A stretch of 64,000 bases of DNA, taken from contig NZ_JBHZAH010000005.1 in assembly GCF_042754225.1 (NCBI RefSeq), positions 31,316 through 95,315 of the forward strand, read 5' to 3'. Positions 15,615 through 26,146 of the stretch are shown here, in pieces. Position 1 is the first letter of the stretch. The number at the start of each line of letters is the position of its first letter. The notes beneath the pieces were generated by a model. That model saw only the letters and a list, made by a program, of their open reading frames with translations. It was not told the origin of the DNA and ran no database searches. The position numbers were made by a program, and so were the translations under genes. The DNA comes from Rhodococcus_G sp042754225 (lineage in GTDB: Bacteria > Actinomycetota > Actinomycetes > Mycobacteriales > Mycobacteriaceae).

Positions 15615-16826
15615 ATGACCGAGCATTCGGCGCGCATCCACTCCTTCGGTGAGGCCACCCGGCCGCCCACCCAGATGTACGTCGATCCGCGGTTCCTGCG
15701 TCTCGCAGATGCCTTCTTCGAGCTCTACCGAACTCCGGACAACGGGGGTGGTGCGCTCGCGGTGTATCTGAACGGGGAACCGGTGCTGGACATCTGGGCG
15801 GGCTGGGCCGACCGGGACCGGCGCTGGACGAGGGACACCATGGCGTTGTCCTTCTCCACCGGCAAGGGCGTCGCCAGCACTGTCGCGCATCGTCTCGCCG
15901 AGCGTGGCGTGCTCGTCTACGACGAACCGGTCGCCAGCTACTGGCCGGAGTTCGCGGCCGCCGGCAAGCAGGGCATCACCGTGCGGGACATGCTCACCCA
16001 TCGTGCCGGCCTGCACCGGGTGCGGGGGTTGGTACCCGGGCGGCGAGGACTGCTCGACTACGACACCGTCGTCGATGCGCTGGCCGCCGCGGCGCCCGAT
16101 CCGCGGCGGCTGCGCGCGCCCGGCTATCACGCGGTCACCTTCGGCTGGCTGGTGGCCGAGACGATCACCCGGGCCACGGGTCGGGACTTCGTGGACGTGG
16201 TGCGCGACGAGATCGGGAAACCCTTGGGGGTGAGCGATTTCTGGTATCGCGTGCCGGTGGACCAGCGTGGCCGGATCGCGAAGCTGTTCCCGCACATCGC
16301 ACCCGGCGGGGTGCCGTGGGAACTCACGTCGTCGGTGCTGTCGCGGGTGCGCCCCTTGCGTGGGCTGGCGGAGGCGGCGATGCCCGACGGTTTCGACGAA
16401 CTGGTCCGCGACCCGGCCGTGCACGACGCGGTGATGCCCGGCTGGAACGGGGTTTTCACGGCGCGCGCCCTGGCCAAGATGTACGGCGCGATCGCCAACG
16501 GCGGCACCATCGACGGCGTCCGGTTCCTGGAGCCGGAGACCATCGCGCAGATGGGAGCCGTGCAGACCCGCGGACGCGACTACGTTCTCCGCGCACCGGT
16601 CAACTGGCGGCTGGGCTACCACCCGGTGTTCGTCGCCAACCGGGTCCAACCGCGGGACGCGTTCGGGCACTACGGCGTCGGCGGCTCCGGTGCGTATGCG
16701 GATCCTGCCACCGGACTGTCGCTGGCTTTCGTCACCAACCGGATGGGCAATGCCCTCACCGCCCTCGGCGATCTCCGGCTGGCCCGCCTCGGAGCCAAGG
16801 CGCAGGAAATCACGGCACGGCTGTAG
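15615..16826 (+). CDS. beta-lactamase-fold serine hydrolase (esterase type)
   Basis: A 403-residue cytoplasmic-looking hydrolase (no signal peptide). The catalytic SxxK is in FSTGKGV near residue 80, followed by a DMLTHRAGL block and a YxxxxFGW segment near 175 that supplies the catalytic Tyr. A GHYGVGGSGAYADP motif takes the place of the KTG triad. This pattern fits the EstB/LipL group of class C beta-lactamase-like esterases rather than true beta-lactamases. The ATG at 15615 is preferred over upstream codons because the residues before it overlap the HdeD-like gene. Substrate unknown, probably short acyl esters. Confidence 0.85.
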   Translation: MTEHSARIHSFGEATRPPTQMYVDPRFLRLADAFFELYRTPDNGGGALAVYLNGEPVLDIWAGWADRDRRWTRDTMALSFSTGKGVASTVAHRLAERGVLVYDEPVASYWPEFAAAGKQGITVRDMLTHRAGLHRVRGLVPGRRGLLDYDTVVDALAAAAPDPRRLRAPGYHAVTFGWLVAETITRATGRDFVDVVRDEIGKPLGVSDFWYRVPVDQRGRIAKLFPHIAPGGVPWELTSSVLSRVRPLRGLAEAAMPDGFDELVRDPAVHDAVMPGWNGVFTARALAKMYGAIANGGTIDGVRFLEPETIAQMGAVQTRGRDYVLRAPVNWRLGYHPVFVANRVQPRDAFGHYGVGGSGAYADPATGLSLAFVTNRMGNALTALGDLRLARLGAKAQEITARL

Positions 16827-17010
16827 CGCGCGGTCCCCGCACAACGGCCGCCACGCTCCGCAGGTCGTCCCTGGGCCGACGGCCCCGCCGACGGCCCGTC
16901 GGTACCATGAATCGACGGCATTCGGTCGATATTGCGCCGCGGAGATGGATCCGCGGCGCCCGCGGGTGGGGACCCGCGGGTCGGCTCGGTGAAGGGACGG
17001 GGAGGCGAAC

Positions 17011-17925
17011 ATGAGTACCACTCGATTGGCCGTGCGGATCGCGATCGCGCTGGTCGGCGCGGCGGCAGCCACGACGGCGCTGGTCACGCCCGCGCAGGCG
17101 GCACCGCTGTTCCCGGGTGGCCCGGAGCTCCCGACGCTGCCGGAACTGCAGCTCCCGGCGATCCCCGGACTGCCCGCCCCGGTGCCGCTGGCCCCGGCCG
17201 AGCCCCCCGTCGGCCCGGCGAACTTCTCCGCGCCGAGCCTGAACCCCGCGGAGGGCGAGGTAGTCGGTGCCGCGCAGCCGATCATCATCCGGTTCAAGGA
17301 GAACATCGACGACCGCGCGACGGCCGAACGGGCCATCAAGATCACCACTACCCCGAAGGTGGAGGGCGGCCACTTCTACTGGACCAGCAACAGTCAGGTG
17401 CGCTGGCGGCCGGAGCAGTTCTGGCCCGCGAACACCGACGTCGTGGTCGAGGCCGGCGGCTCACGCTCCGCCTTCCGCATCGGCGACGCGCTCGTCACCA
17501 CGGCCGACGACGCCACCAAGCAGATCACCGTGACCCGCAACGGCGAAGTGGTCAAGACGATGCCCACCTCGATGGGCAAGGCCGGGCACGAGACCCCCAA
17601 CGGCACCTACATCGTCGGCGAGAAGTTCCGCGACATGTACATGGACTCCTCCACCTACGGTGTGCCGGTGGATTCGCCGGAGGGATACCGCACCTACGTC
17701 GAGTACGCCACGCGCATCTCGTACAGCGGCATCTTCGTGCACGCCGCCCCGTGGTCGGTGAACCAGCAGGGTTACAGCAACGCCAGCCACGGGTGCCTGA
17801 ACGTCAGCACCGAGGACGGCAAGTGGTTCTTCGAGAACGCACGCAAGGGCGACCCGGTGATCGTCACCAACACCGGTGGCGGCACCCTCGACGGGCGTGA
17901 CGGACTCGGGGACTGGAACCGGTAG
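17011..17925 (+). CDS. L,D-transpeptidase (YkuD domain) with one Ig-like domain
   Basis: A 304-residue secreted enzyme. The Sec signal ends at AQA-AP (about residue 30), followed by a Pro/Leu-rich linker (31-70). An Ig-like domain (about 72-155) precedes a YkuD catalytic domain (about 160-290) with His244 in IFVHAAPW and the SHGCLNVS motif giving catalytic Cys262. Known: forms 3-3 cross-links in peptidoglycan, dominant in mycobacteria and relatives. It has only one Ig-like domain before the catalytic domain, where mycobacterial LdtB-type proteins have two, so it is a shorter variant. No lipobox. Monocistronic by spacing. Confidence 0.92.
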   Translation: MSTTRLAVRIAIALVGAAAATTALVTPAQAAPLFPGGPELPTLPELQLPAIPGLPAPVPLAPAEPPVGPANFSAPSLNPAEGEVVGAAQPIIIRFKENIDDRATAERAIKITTTPKVEGGHFYWTSNSQVRWRPEQFWPANTDVVVEAGGSRSAFRIGDALVTTADDATKQITVTRNGEVVKTMPTSMGKAGHETPNGTYIVGEKFRDMYMDSSTYGVPVDSPEGYRTYVEYATRISYSGIFVHAAPWSVNQQGYSNASHGCLNVSTEDGKWFFENARKGDPVIVTNTGGGTLDGRDGLGDWNR

Positions 17926-17942
17926 CTCCGTATTCGGCGCGC

Positions 17943-17959
17943 GTTCAGGCGGATTCGCC
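17943..17959 (+). promoter_or_regulatory. possible Pho-type direct repeat upstream of ugpA
   Basis: GTTCAGG (17943-17949) and ATTCGCC (17953-17959) resemble the half-sites of PhoP/RegX3-type boxes, with a 10-base rather than the usual 11-base period. A further GTTCTGTTCAG lies nearer the gene. This is a weak match, noted because ugp operons are often phosphate-controlled. Confidence 0.25.
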
Positions 17960-18003
17960 CCGCGCGTAACCGGGCGGTCGTTCTGTTCAGTAACGATCTC
18001 GCG

Positions 18004-18936
18004 GTGAGATCAAGCCCCCAGCGAACGTTGCCCGAGTCGGGTGGACGCTCCTTCCTCGACAGGCCCTGGAGCGACTACGCGCTGTTCCTGGTCCTGGTCG
18101 GTCCGAACCTCGCGCTGCTGGCGGCATTCACCTACCGTCCGCTGCTGGACAACATTCGGCTCTCGTTCTTCGACTGGAACATCTCCGACCCGACCGCCAC
18201 CTTCGTCGGATTGTCGAACTATCGCGAGTGGTGGGGCAGGTCGGACACCTGGCAGATCGTCACCAACACCATCGTCTTCACGGTCGCCGCGGTGCTGGGC
18301 AGCATGGTGCTCGGCCTCGCTCTGGCCATGTTGCTGGACCGGAAGCTGAAGGGCCGTAACCTGGTCCGGTCGGCGGTCTTCGCGCCGTTCGTGATCTCAG
18401 GTGCGGCCATCGGTGTCGCATTCCAGTTCGTCTTCGACCCGAACTTCGGGCTGATTCAGGACTTGGCCCATCGGCTCGGATTCGGCGGCGTGCCCGACTT
18501 CTACCAGGACCCGCACTGGGCGATGTTCATGGTGACGGTCACCTACCTGTGGAAGAACCTCGGCTACACCTTCGTCATCTATCTGGCTGCGCTGCAGGGG
18601 GTCCGCAAGGAGTTGACCGAGGCGGCGGAGATCGACGGTGCCGGTCGGTGGACCACCTTCCGCCGCGTCCTGCTGCCGCAGCTGCGACCCACCACGTACT
18701 TCCTGTCCATCACGGTGATGCTCAACTCGCTACAGGTCTTCGACATCATCAACGTGATGACCCGGGGCGGACCGCTCGGAACCGGCACCACGACCATGGT
18801 CTTCCAGGTGTACGAGGAGTCCTTTCGCAACTTCCGTGCCGGCTACGGTGCCACCGTCGCGACCGTCATGTTCCTGGTCCTTCTGGGTATCACCATCTTT
18901 CAGGTGCGCATCATGGATCGCGGCGAGCAGCGATGA
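18004..18936 (+). CDS. ugpA: Ugp-type ABC transporter permease A
   Basis: A 310-residue inner-membrane permease of the MalF/UgpA class with six membrane helices. The EAA motif, EAAEIDGAGRWTTFRRVLLPQLRP, is near residues 205-228 (core EAAEIDGAGRW) and contacts the ATPase. It starts at GTG. The gene order permease A, permease E, binding protein, ATPase matches the mycobacterial ugpAEBC operon, which imports glycerophosphodiesters such as glycerophosphocholine. The downstream permease starts inside its stop codon. Other sugar importers share this family, so substrate rests on gene order. Confidence 0.85.
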   Translation: MRSSPQRTLPESGGRSFLDRPWSDYALFLVLVGPNLALLAAFTYRPLLDNIRLSFFDWNISDPTATFVGLSNYREWWGRSDTWQIVTNTIVFTVAAVLGSMVLGLALAMLLDRKLKGRNLVRSAVFAPFVISGAAIGVAFQFVFDPNFGLIQDLAHRLGFGGVPDFYQDPHWAMFMVTVTYLWKNLGYTFVIYLAALQGVRKELTEAAEIDGAGRWTTFRRVLLPQLRPTTYFLSITVMLNSLQVFDIINVMTRGGPLGTGTTTMVFQVYEESFRNFRAGYGATVATVMFLVLLGITIFQVRIMDRGEQR

Positions 18937-19832
18937 CGGCACTGCTGGACAAGCCCGCCGCCGCCGACGATGTCGCGGTCGCGGACCAGGCCGCGGCTTC
19001 CGTCCGTCGCCGCGAGCGCGGGGTTCAGGCGCTGGGATACCTGGCGATGGTGGCCGTCCTGGTGATGATCGGCCTGCCGCTGGTGTGGATTCTGCTCACC
19101 TCCTTCAAGGAACGACCGGACATCTACACCCAGCCCGCGACCTGGTGGCCGCGTCCGTTCCATCCGCAGAACTACACCGAGGCAACGGAGTCGGTGCCGT
19201 TCTGGACCTACTTGCGCAACTCGCTGATCATCACCTCGGTGCTCGCGGCGGTGAAGTTCGTCCTCGGTGTGCTCAGCGCGTACGGCCTCGTGTTCCTGAG
19301 GTTCCCCGGCAAGACCGTCGTGTTCCTGCTGATCATCGCCGCACTGATGGTGCCGAACCAGATCACGGTCATCTCGAACTACGCGCTGGTCGCACAGCTC
19401 GGCTGGCGAAACACGTTCGCGGGCATCATCGTTCCTCTCGCCGGGGTGGCGTTCGGGACCTTCCTGATGCGAAACCACTTCCTGTCGATTCCAGCCGAGA
19501 TCATCGAGGCCGCGCGGATGGACGGTGCCCGCAACTGGCGGCTGCTGTGGCGCGTGGTCCTGCCCATCTCCGGGCCGACCATGGTGGCGTTCGCGATCAT
19601 CGTCGTGGTCAACGAGTGGAACGAATATCTTTGGCCCTTCCTGATGTCCGACGACGCGTCGGTGGCCCCGCTGCCGGTGGGTCTGACACAGCTGCAGAAC
19701 AACGACGGCATCACCAACTGGGGTCCGGTGATGGCGGGCACCGTGCTGGCGATGCTGCCGATCCTCGTGGTGTTCCTCCTGCTGCAGCGACACATGATCA
19801 AGGGCCTCACCTCCGGCGCTGTCAAAGGCTGA
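18933..19832 (+). CDS. ugpE: Ugp-type ABC transporter permease E
   Basis: A 299-residue permease of the MalG/UgpE class. A variable, Ala-rich N-terminus (1-30) precedes six membrane helices; the cytoplasmic EAA loop reads EAARMDGARNWRLLWRVVLP near residue 190. The ATG overlaps the ugpA stop (ATGA), giving translational coupling. The signature WNEYLWP near the penultimate helix is typical of this permease group. Works as a heterodimer with UgpA and with the ATPase encoded at 21221. Confidence 0.86.
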   Translation: MTALLDKPAAADDVAVADQAAASVRRRERGVQALGYLAMVAVLVMIGLPLVWILLTSFKERPDIYTQPATWWPRPFHPQNYTEATESVPFWTYLRNSLIITSVLAAVKFVLGVLSAYGLVFLRFPGKTVVFLLIIAALMVPNQITVISNYALVAQLGWRNTFAGIIVPLAGVAFGTFLMRNHFLSIPAEIIEAARMDGARNWRLLWRVVLPISGPTMVAFAIIVVVNEWNEYLWPFLMSDDASVAPLPVGLTQLQNNDGITNWGPVMAGTVLAMLPILVVFLLLQRHMIKGLTSGAVKG

Positions 19833-19891
19833 GCGCCGCTACGGCCTTCTCCCATCCAATGCACTACCTCCACACAGTCAGGAGCTAACAG

Positions 19892-21208
19892 GTGATCATC
19901 AACCGACGCGGATTTCTAGGGCTGTCCGGTGGCGTCGCCGTCGGAGCCGCGTTGACGGCCTGCGCCGGATCGGGCTCGGGTAGCGGCGGATCCACCGCGC
20001 CGAGCGGTGCTGCGAACACGATCAACTTCTGGTCGAACCATCCGGGCAAGTCTCAGGACGTGGAGAGGGAACTGATCTCCCGGTTCCAGGCAAAGTTCCC
20101 CGAGCTGAAGGTCAACCTCGTCGACGCGGGCAAGAACTACGAGGAGGTCTCGCAGAAGTTCAACGCCGCGCTGTCCGGCGGCGACCTGCCGGACGTCGTG
20201 GTGCTCTCGGACGTGTGGTGGTTCAACTACGCACTTACCGGCGCCATCGAGCCGCTGGACGGCCACTTCGCCGCTGCCGGCGTGGACAAGGCCGACTTCG
20301 TCGATTCCCTGCTGGCGGACTACGAGTTCAAGGGCGCGCACTACGCGCTCCCGTATGCCCGGTCGACCCCGCTCTTCTACTACAACAAGCAGGTCTGGAC
20401 GCAGGCAGGACTGCCGGACCGCGGCCCGGCGACCTGGCAGGAGTTCGATCAGTGGGGGCCCGAACTGCAGAAGGTCGTCGGCAACGGCAGGCTCGCGCAC
20501 GGTTGGGGCAACGCGAAGGACTACCTCGGATGGACGTTCGAGGGACCGATCTGGACGTTCGGCGGCGCGTACTCGGACGGCTGGAACCTCACCTTCGACA
20601 ATGAGAACACCATTGCCGCAGGCAATTTCCTCCGCGACATGATTCACACCAAGAAGTACGCCGCGGTGTCGAACTCCATCGCCAACGACTTCGGCGCCGG
20701 CATCCTCGCCTCCACGATCGCGTCCACCGGCGATCTGTCCGGCATCACCAAGAACGCGGCCTTCGATTTCGGCACCGCGTTCCTGCCCGCCGCCGACGGC
20801 AGGCCCGGCTGCCCGACCGGCGGTGCCGGACTAGCGATTCCGTCGAAGATCAGCGACGAACGGAAGGTCAACGCGTTGAAGTTCGTCAATTTCATCACCA
20901 ACGCCGAGAACACCTCGTACTTCTCCCAGAAGGTCGGGTACATGCCGGTGCGCAAGTCGGCGGTGGAGGACCCGAGTCAGATGGCATTCATGGCGGCGAA
21001 CCCGCGGTCGGCGACGGCGGTCGCTCAGCTCGCCCACACCCGGTCGCAGGACTACGCGCGGGTTTTCGTACCCGGCGGCGACCAGATCATCGGCACCGGA
21101 CTCGAGCAGATCGCCCTGCAGAACGCCGACGTCACCTCGACGTTCGCGAACATCACCGGGCAGCTGCAGCAGATCGTCGACCGCCAGATCACCCCCAAGC
21201 TGAAGTAG
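19892..21208 (+). CDS. ugpB: Ugp-type solute-binding lipoprotein
   Basis: A 438-residue extracytoplasmic binding protein. The N-terminus NRRGFLGLSGG is Tat-like, and LTACAG is a lipobox with acylated Cys near residue 24. A Gly/Ser linker is followed by a two-lobed solute-binding fold (SBP bac_1/8 type) with INFWSNHPG near the start and a late GYMPVRKSAVEDP hinge segment. Starts at GTG after an AGGAG site. In mycobacteria the orthologous position is UgpB, which binds glycerophosphocholine; I infer a related ligand from operon order only. Aromatic residues that would line the pocket cannot be assigned without alignment. Confidence 0.84.
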   Translation: MIINRRGFLGLSGGVAVGAALTACAGSGSGSGGSTAPSGAANTINFWSNHPGKSQDVERELISRFQAKFPELKVNLVDAGKNYEEVSQKFNAALSGGDLPDVVVLSDVWWFNYALTGAIEPLDGHFAAAGVDKADFVDSLLADYEFKGAHYALPYARSTPLFYYNKQVWTQAGLPDRGPATWQEFDQWGPELQKVVGNGRLAHGWGNAKDYLGWTFEGPIWTFGGAYSDGWNLTFDNENTIAAGNFLRDMIHTKKYAAVSNSIANDFGAGILASTIASTGDLSGITKNAAFDFGTAFLPAADGRPGCPTGGAGLAIPSKISDERKVNALKFVNFITNAENTSYFSQKVGYMPVRKSAVEDPSQMAFMAANPRSATAVAQLAHTRSQDYARVFVPGGDQIIGTGLEQIALQNADVTSTFANITGQLQQIVDRQITPKLK

Positions 21209-21220
21209 GAAGGATCCGCC

Positions 21221-22289
<1,069 letters not shown>

Positions 22290-22315
<26 letters not shown>

Positions 22316-22874
22316 TGCGCGCGACGGTCTCGTCGATCGCCTCGATGGCCTCGGTGCGGCTGTAGTCCTCGTGCGCGAAGCTCTCCCAACCGGTGAGCAG
22401 ACACCACCACAGCATGTGACGCACCCAGCGCACCTTGAGGTTGCTGCTGAAGGTGCCGTCGGCGCGGCCGCGCTCGAGGAGGTCGAACAGCGGCTCGTCG
22501 ATGGTGCTCAGGCGAACCCAGAACGACTCGTTGGACAGGGCATGCGGATCGCCGTAGATCAGCGCCAGCAGGGGGCCGAGGTCGAAGCACTCGTGACTCA
22601 TCCGCCGGAGCGCGGCGTCGGCCGGGCCCTCGTGCGGTCGGGCCCTGATCTGCGCCGCGCTGAGTTTGTCGAGCGCGTCCTCGCCGAGCGCCCGGACGAG
22701 GTCGTCGCGCTCGGGGTAGTAGCGGTGCAGCGTGCTCCGGCCCACGTCGGCTTCTGCGGCGATGTCGCTCAGCGGAGCCGCCGCGTTCTTGCTCAGCACC
22801 TCGACGGCGGCGTCCAGAATCGCCCGGCGGGTGCGGGCGCGGGTTCCCGATTCCTGGGTGGATTCCGACGACAT
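22290..22874 (-). CDS. TetR-family transcriptional regulator
   Basis: A 194-residue regulator with the TetR N-terminal helix-turn-helix: TRRAILDAAVEVL then SDIAAEADVGRSTLHRYYPERDDL. The C-terminal ligand-binding half is variable. It is divergent from the ABC exporter at 22948 across 73 bases, the usual arrangement for a local repressor of an exporter gene. Its 3' end overlaps that of ugpC. Ligand unknown; a hydrophobic drug or lipid would be expected from the family. Confidence 0.9.
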
Positions 22875-22947
22875 GGACCGACTTTAGCAGTGTGAATGTT
22901 CGAATTGATACTGTCATTGACAGAAATGGGACATCAATGTTCCACTG
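22875..22947. promoter_or_regulatory. divergent promoter/operator region of TetR and ABC exporter
   Basis: 73 AT-rich bases. TGTCA-T-TGACA (22910-22921 region) is a short palindrome, and GGACATCAATGTTCC just after it is an imperfect one. AATGTTC occurs twice. These are candidate sites for the divergent TetR regulator. The exporter ATG has no obvious ribosome site. Confidence 0.4.
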
Positions 22948-24720
22948 ATGGGCATGACTGACTCGCCCGCGCAGACATCCTGGGTCAACGTGAAACTTCT
23001 GTGGTCGTTCATCCGGCCGCACCGCCGCACCCTGTTCGTCGGAATCGTTCTCGGGCTGGTGTTCACCGCCGCGGGGCTGATGCTGCCAATGGTCGTCAAG
23101 CTGCTGCTCGACTCGATCGCCGAAGGCAAGAGCATGACCGGGCTGATCGTTGCGCTGGTCATCATGCTCGTGGTCGCCGGCGTCATCGGATACATCGAGC
23201 TGAACCTGCTCGGCAGGCTCGCCGCTCGGGTGGTGTACGACGCGCGAGAGTCGATGGTGCGCAGGTATTTTCGAGCCACCGTCGGCAGCCTGACCAAGCG
23301 CTCCTCGGGCGAGCTCGTCACCCGGGTCACCTCGGACACGGTGCTGCTGCGCGAGGCGGCGTCCTCGAGCCTGGTCGAACTCGTCAACGGAGCGGTCGCG
23401 ATCGTGGGGACTCTGATCCTGATGGGCTTCCTCGACCCCGTCCTGCTGGGGACGATGCTGGGCGCGCTCGCCCTGGTCGCCGCGTGCTCGGCAGCCGTGA
23501 TGCCGCTGATCGCGAAGTCCGAGCGGGAAGCGCAGGAGTCCGTCGGCCGCCTCGGTGGTGGCCTCGAGGGTGCACTGCGCGCAATCCGCACCGTCAAGTC
23601 CAGTCGAGCCGAGTCGCGTGAGGTCGAGCGGATCATCGTCGACGCCAAGGAGTCGCAGCTGCACTCCGTGCGTGCGGTCAAGGCGAGCGCCCTGGTCTGG
23701 GCGATCTCGAGCGGCGGAATGCAGATCGCGCTCGCCGGCATCCTGGCCTTCGGTGCGTGGCGGGTCGGTTCGGGAGCCGTGGCGGTCTCGAGCCTGATCG
23801 CCTTCCTGCTGTACGCCTTCCAGCTGCTCGAGCCGGTGTCGCGCCTGTCGCGCAATGTCGCGACCATCCAGTCCGGCATCGCCGCCGCCGCGCGGATCCG
23901 GGAGGTCCAGGCCCTCGACCTCGAGGATCACGACGAGTCGGCCGAGATCCTCCCGCTGCGTGCCGCGCCCGACGTGCCGCTGCTCGAGCTCGTCGACGTC
24001 ACCGCGAAGTACGCGCCCGGTGCGCGGCCGGCACTGTCCGGCGTCAGCGTCAGCATCCCGGCGCGGGGTCACACCGCGATCGTCGGGCCGTCGGGCGCGG
24101 GCAAGACGACGATCTTCTCGCTGCTGCTGCGATTCCTGCACCCCGAGACCGGACAGATCCTGCTTGGCGGCACACCGTACTCCGACCTCTCGTTCGAGCA
24201 GGTGCGCTCGCACCTCGCGTACGTCGAGCAGGACACCCCGGTGGTCCCCGGCACCGTCCGATCGAACCTGCTCTTCACCCACCCGGAGGCCACCGAGGAG
24301 GAGGTGTGGGACGCGTTGCGCGCCGTGCACCTCGACGAGACCGTCCGTCGGCTCGAGAACGGCCTCGACAGCGACCTGTCGGCGACCAACATCTCGGGTG
24401 GGCAGCGGCAGCGGATCGCGTTGGCGCGAGCCATCGTCCGCCGACCGGACATCCTCATGCTGGACGAGGCCACCGCCCAGCTCGACGGTCGTACCGAGGC
24501 CGCGATCCACGAGGTGATTCGCGAGCTCGCGGAGACCGGCGCGGTGCTGACCATCGCCCACCGCCTGTCGACGGTGATCGACGCGGATCAGATCCTGGTC
24601 ATGGACGACGGCCGGATCCGGGCGCGGGGCACCCATGCCGAACTGATGGCCTCCGACTCGCTCTACCGTGAGCTGGTCGCGGCGCTGCGGATCGGACCCT
24701 CGGTCCCCGTCGCGGTGTAG
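22948..24720 (+). CDS. ABC transporter, fused membrane and ATPase domains
   Basis: A 590-residue half-transporter of the exporter (ABCB/MsbA) type. Six membrane helices occupy about residues 15-320, followed by an ATPase domain with Walker A GPSGAGKTT, Q-loop YVEQDTPVVPG, signature ISGGQRQR, Walker B ILMLDEATAQLD, and the switch His in IAHRLS. It would work as a homodimer. The divergent TetR gene suggests substrate-inducible expression. Probable role: drug or lipid export; the substrate is not deducible. A second start at 22954 is possible. Confidence 0.9.
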   Translation: MGMTDSPAQTSWVNVKLLWSFIRPHRRTLFVGIVLGLVFTAAGLMLPMVVKLLLDSIAEGKSMTGLIVALVIMLVVAGVIGYIELNLLGRLAARVVYDARESMVRRYFRATVGSLTKRSSGELVTRVTSDTVLLREAASSSLVELVNGAVAIVGTLILMGFLDPVLLGTMLGALALVAACSAAVMPLIAKSEREAQESVGRLGGGLEGALRAIRTVKSSRAESREVERIIVDAKESQLHSVRAVKASALVWAISSGGMQIALAGILAFGAWRVGSGAVAVSSLIAFLLYAFQLLEPVSRLSRNVATIQSGIAAAARIREVQALDLEDHDESAEILPLRAAPDVPLLELVDVTAKYAPGARPALSGVSVSIPARGHTAIVGPSGAGKTTIFSLLLRFLHPETGQILLGGTPYSDLSFEQVRSHLAYVEQDTPVVPGTVRSNLLFTHPEATEEEVWDALRAVHLDETVRRLENGLDSDLSATNISGGQRQRIALARAIVRRPDILMLDEATAQLDGRTEAAIHEVIRELAETGAVLTIAHRLSTVIDADQILVMDDGRIRARGTHAELMASDSLYRELVAALRIGPSVPVAV

Positions 24721-24766
24721 TCGCGGTAAGGCTGCGGCGTCGGCGGGCCGACGGTATTCTCGGGCG

Positions 24767-26146
24767 ATGGCAGGCGTCGTCTTCGAAAAGCCGGAACCCG
24801 CCGACGACCGGCGCAGACGAGGCAAGGCGCTGCGCGCGCGTGTCCCGCGCAGCGCCCACGGCGAGTGGCAGACCCCTCCTGGTCGCGCCCATCCCGCCGA
24901 CGTTCTCGACCAGCAGAACGCGCAGCGAGTGGCCGAGCTCGTACCACTCCGTTACGAGCGAATGCTGGTTTCGCCCTTCACCTTTCTGCGCGGCTCGGCG
25001 GCGATCATGGCGTGGGACCTCGCGCAGGGGCCGCGCACCGACCTGATGGTCGCGGCCTGCGGTGACGCCCACCTGGCGAACTTCGGGCTGTTCGCCGGAC
25101 CCGACCGGCGACTCGTCTTCGATGTCAACGACTTCGACGAGGTGCACCGGGGCCCGTTCGAGTGGGACGTCAAGCGGCTCGCGGTGTCGGTGGCGGTGGC
25201 ATCGGAGGGCAACGGGCACAGTGCCGCCGATGCGCGCGCCGCGGCGCGGACAGTCGGGCAGACCTACCGGGAGGTGATGGCGCGCGCGGCCGGCATGACC
25301 GCGCTCGACGTCTGGTACACCCGGCTCGAGGCCGACGCCGTGCTCGGCCAGTTGCGCGACGACCTCGGCAGGCGCCAGCTCGGTGTCGCCGAGGCGTCGA
25401 TGGCGAAGGCCGAGCGGCGCACCCAGCTCGGTTCGCTCAAGCGCTTCGCGCGGCCCACCGACGGCGGATTCCGGCTCAAGGAGGACCCGCCGCTGGTGGT
25501 CCGGCTGCCGTACGAACGGCACGTCGAGGTGATGCGGCTGCTGACCGACGCGTACGAGAACTATCTCGCCACCCTGGCCGCCGATCGCCGACAGCTGGTG
25601 ACTCGGTACCGCTTCCAGGACATTGCGCGCAAGGTGGTCGGGGTCGGATCGGTCGGCACCATGTGCTTCATCGCGCTGTTCGTCGGGGACACCGCGCGCG
25701 ACCCGCTGTTCCTCCAGATCAAGGAGGCCCAGCAGTCGGTGCTCGCGCCGTACGTCGAGGGCGCCCACTACGCCGATCAGGGCGAGCGGGTGGTCGACGG
25801 CCAACGGTTGATCCAGAGTGCCTCCGACCCGTTCCTCGGCTGGTTCACCGGCTCCGGTCCGATCGGCCGGGACTTCTACGTCCGTCAGCTCCGGGACAAG
25901 AAGGGCGGCTTCGACATCGCGTCGATGCGGCCGCCGGGGATGCAGGTGTACGCGCGCCTGTGCGCGACCGCGCTTGCCCGCGCGCACGCGCGCACCGGAG
26001 ACCCGGTGGCGATCTCCGGGTACCTCGGCGGCGGAACGGTGTTCGACGCCGCGATCGAACGCTGGGCGGCCGCCTACACCGAGCAGAACCGCCGCGACTA
26101 TCACGAGGTGCGGCTTCGCCGCAGTGGTGCGGTTTCGGGGTCCTGA
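24767..26146 (+). CDS. DUF2252 family protein
   Basis: A 459-residue soluble protein matching the DUF2252 pattern: FLRGSAAIMAWDL, GDAHLANFG, and FDVNDFDEVHRGPFEWDVKRLAVS, which resemble the catalytic loop (HxxN) and metal-binding (D) elements of aminoglycoside phosphotransferase/kinase-fold proteins. GDAHLANFG would act like a kinase-type HGDLHxxN loop. Function is not established in the literature I know. The start at 24767 is preferred by family length. The stop codon lies in the loop of a long inverted repeat (26120-26169), which also ends the transcript. Confidence 0.85.
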   Translation: MAGVVFEKPEPADDRRRRGKALRARVPRSAHGEWQTPPGRAHPADVLDQQNAQRVAELVPLRYERMLVSPFTFLRGSAAIMAWDLAQGPRTDLMVAACGDAHLANFGLFAGPDRRLVFDVNDFDEVHRGPFEWDVKRLAVSVAVASEGNGHSAADARAAARTVGQTYREVMARAAGMTALDVWYTRLEADAVLGQLRDDLGRRQLGVAEASMAKAERRTQLGSLKRFARPTDGGFRLKEDPPLVVRLPYERHVEVMRLLTDAYENYLATLAADRRQLVTRYRFQDIARKVVGVGSVGTMCFIALFVGDTARDPLFLQIKEAQQSVLAPYVEGAHYADQGERVVDGQRLIQSASDPFLGWFTGSGPIGRDFYVRQLRDKKGGFDIASMRPPGMQVYARLCATALARAHARTGDPVAISGYLGGGTVFDAAIERWAAAYTEQNRRDYHEVRLRRSGAVSGS

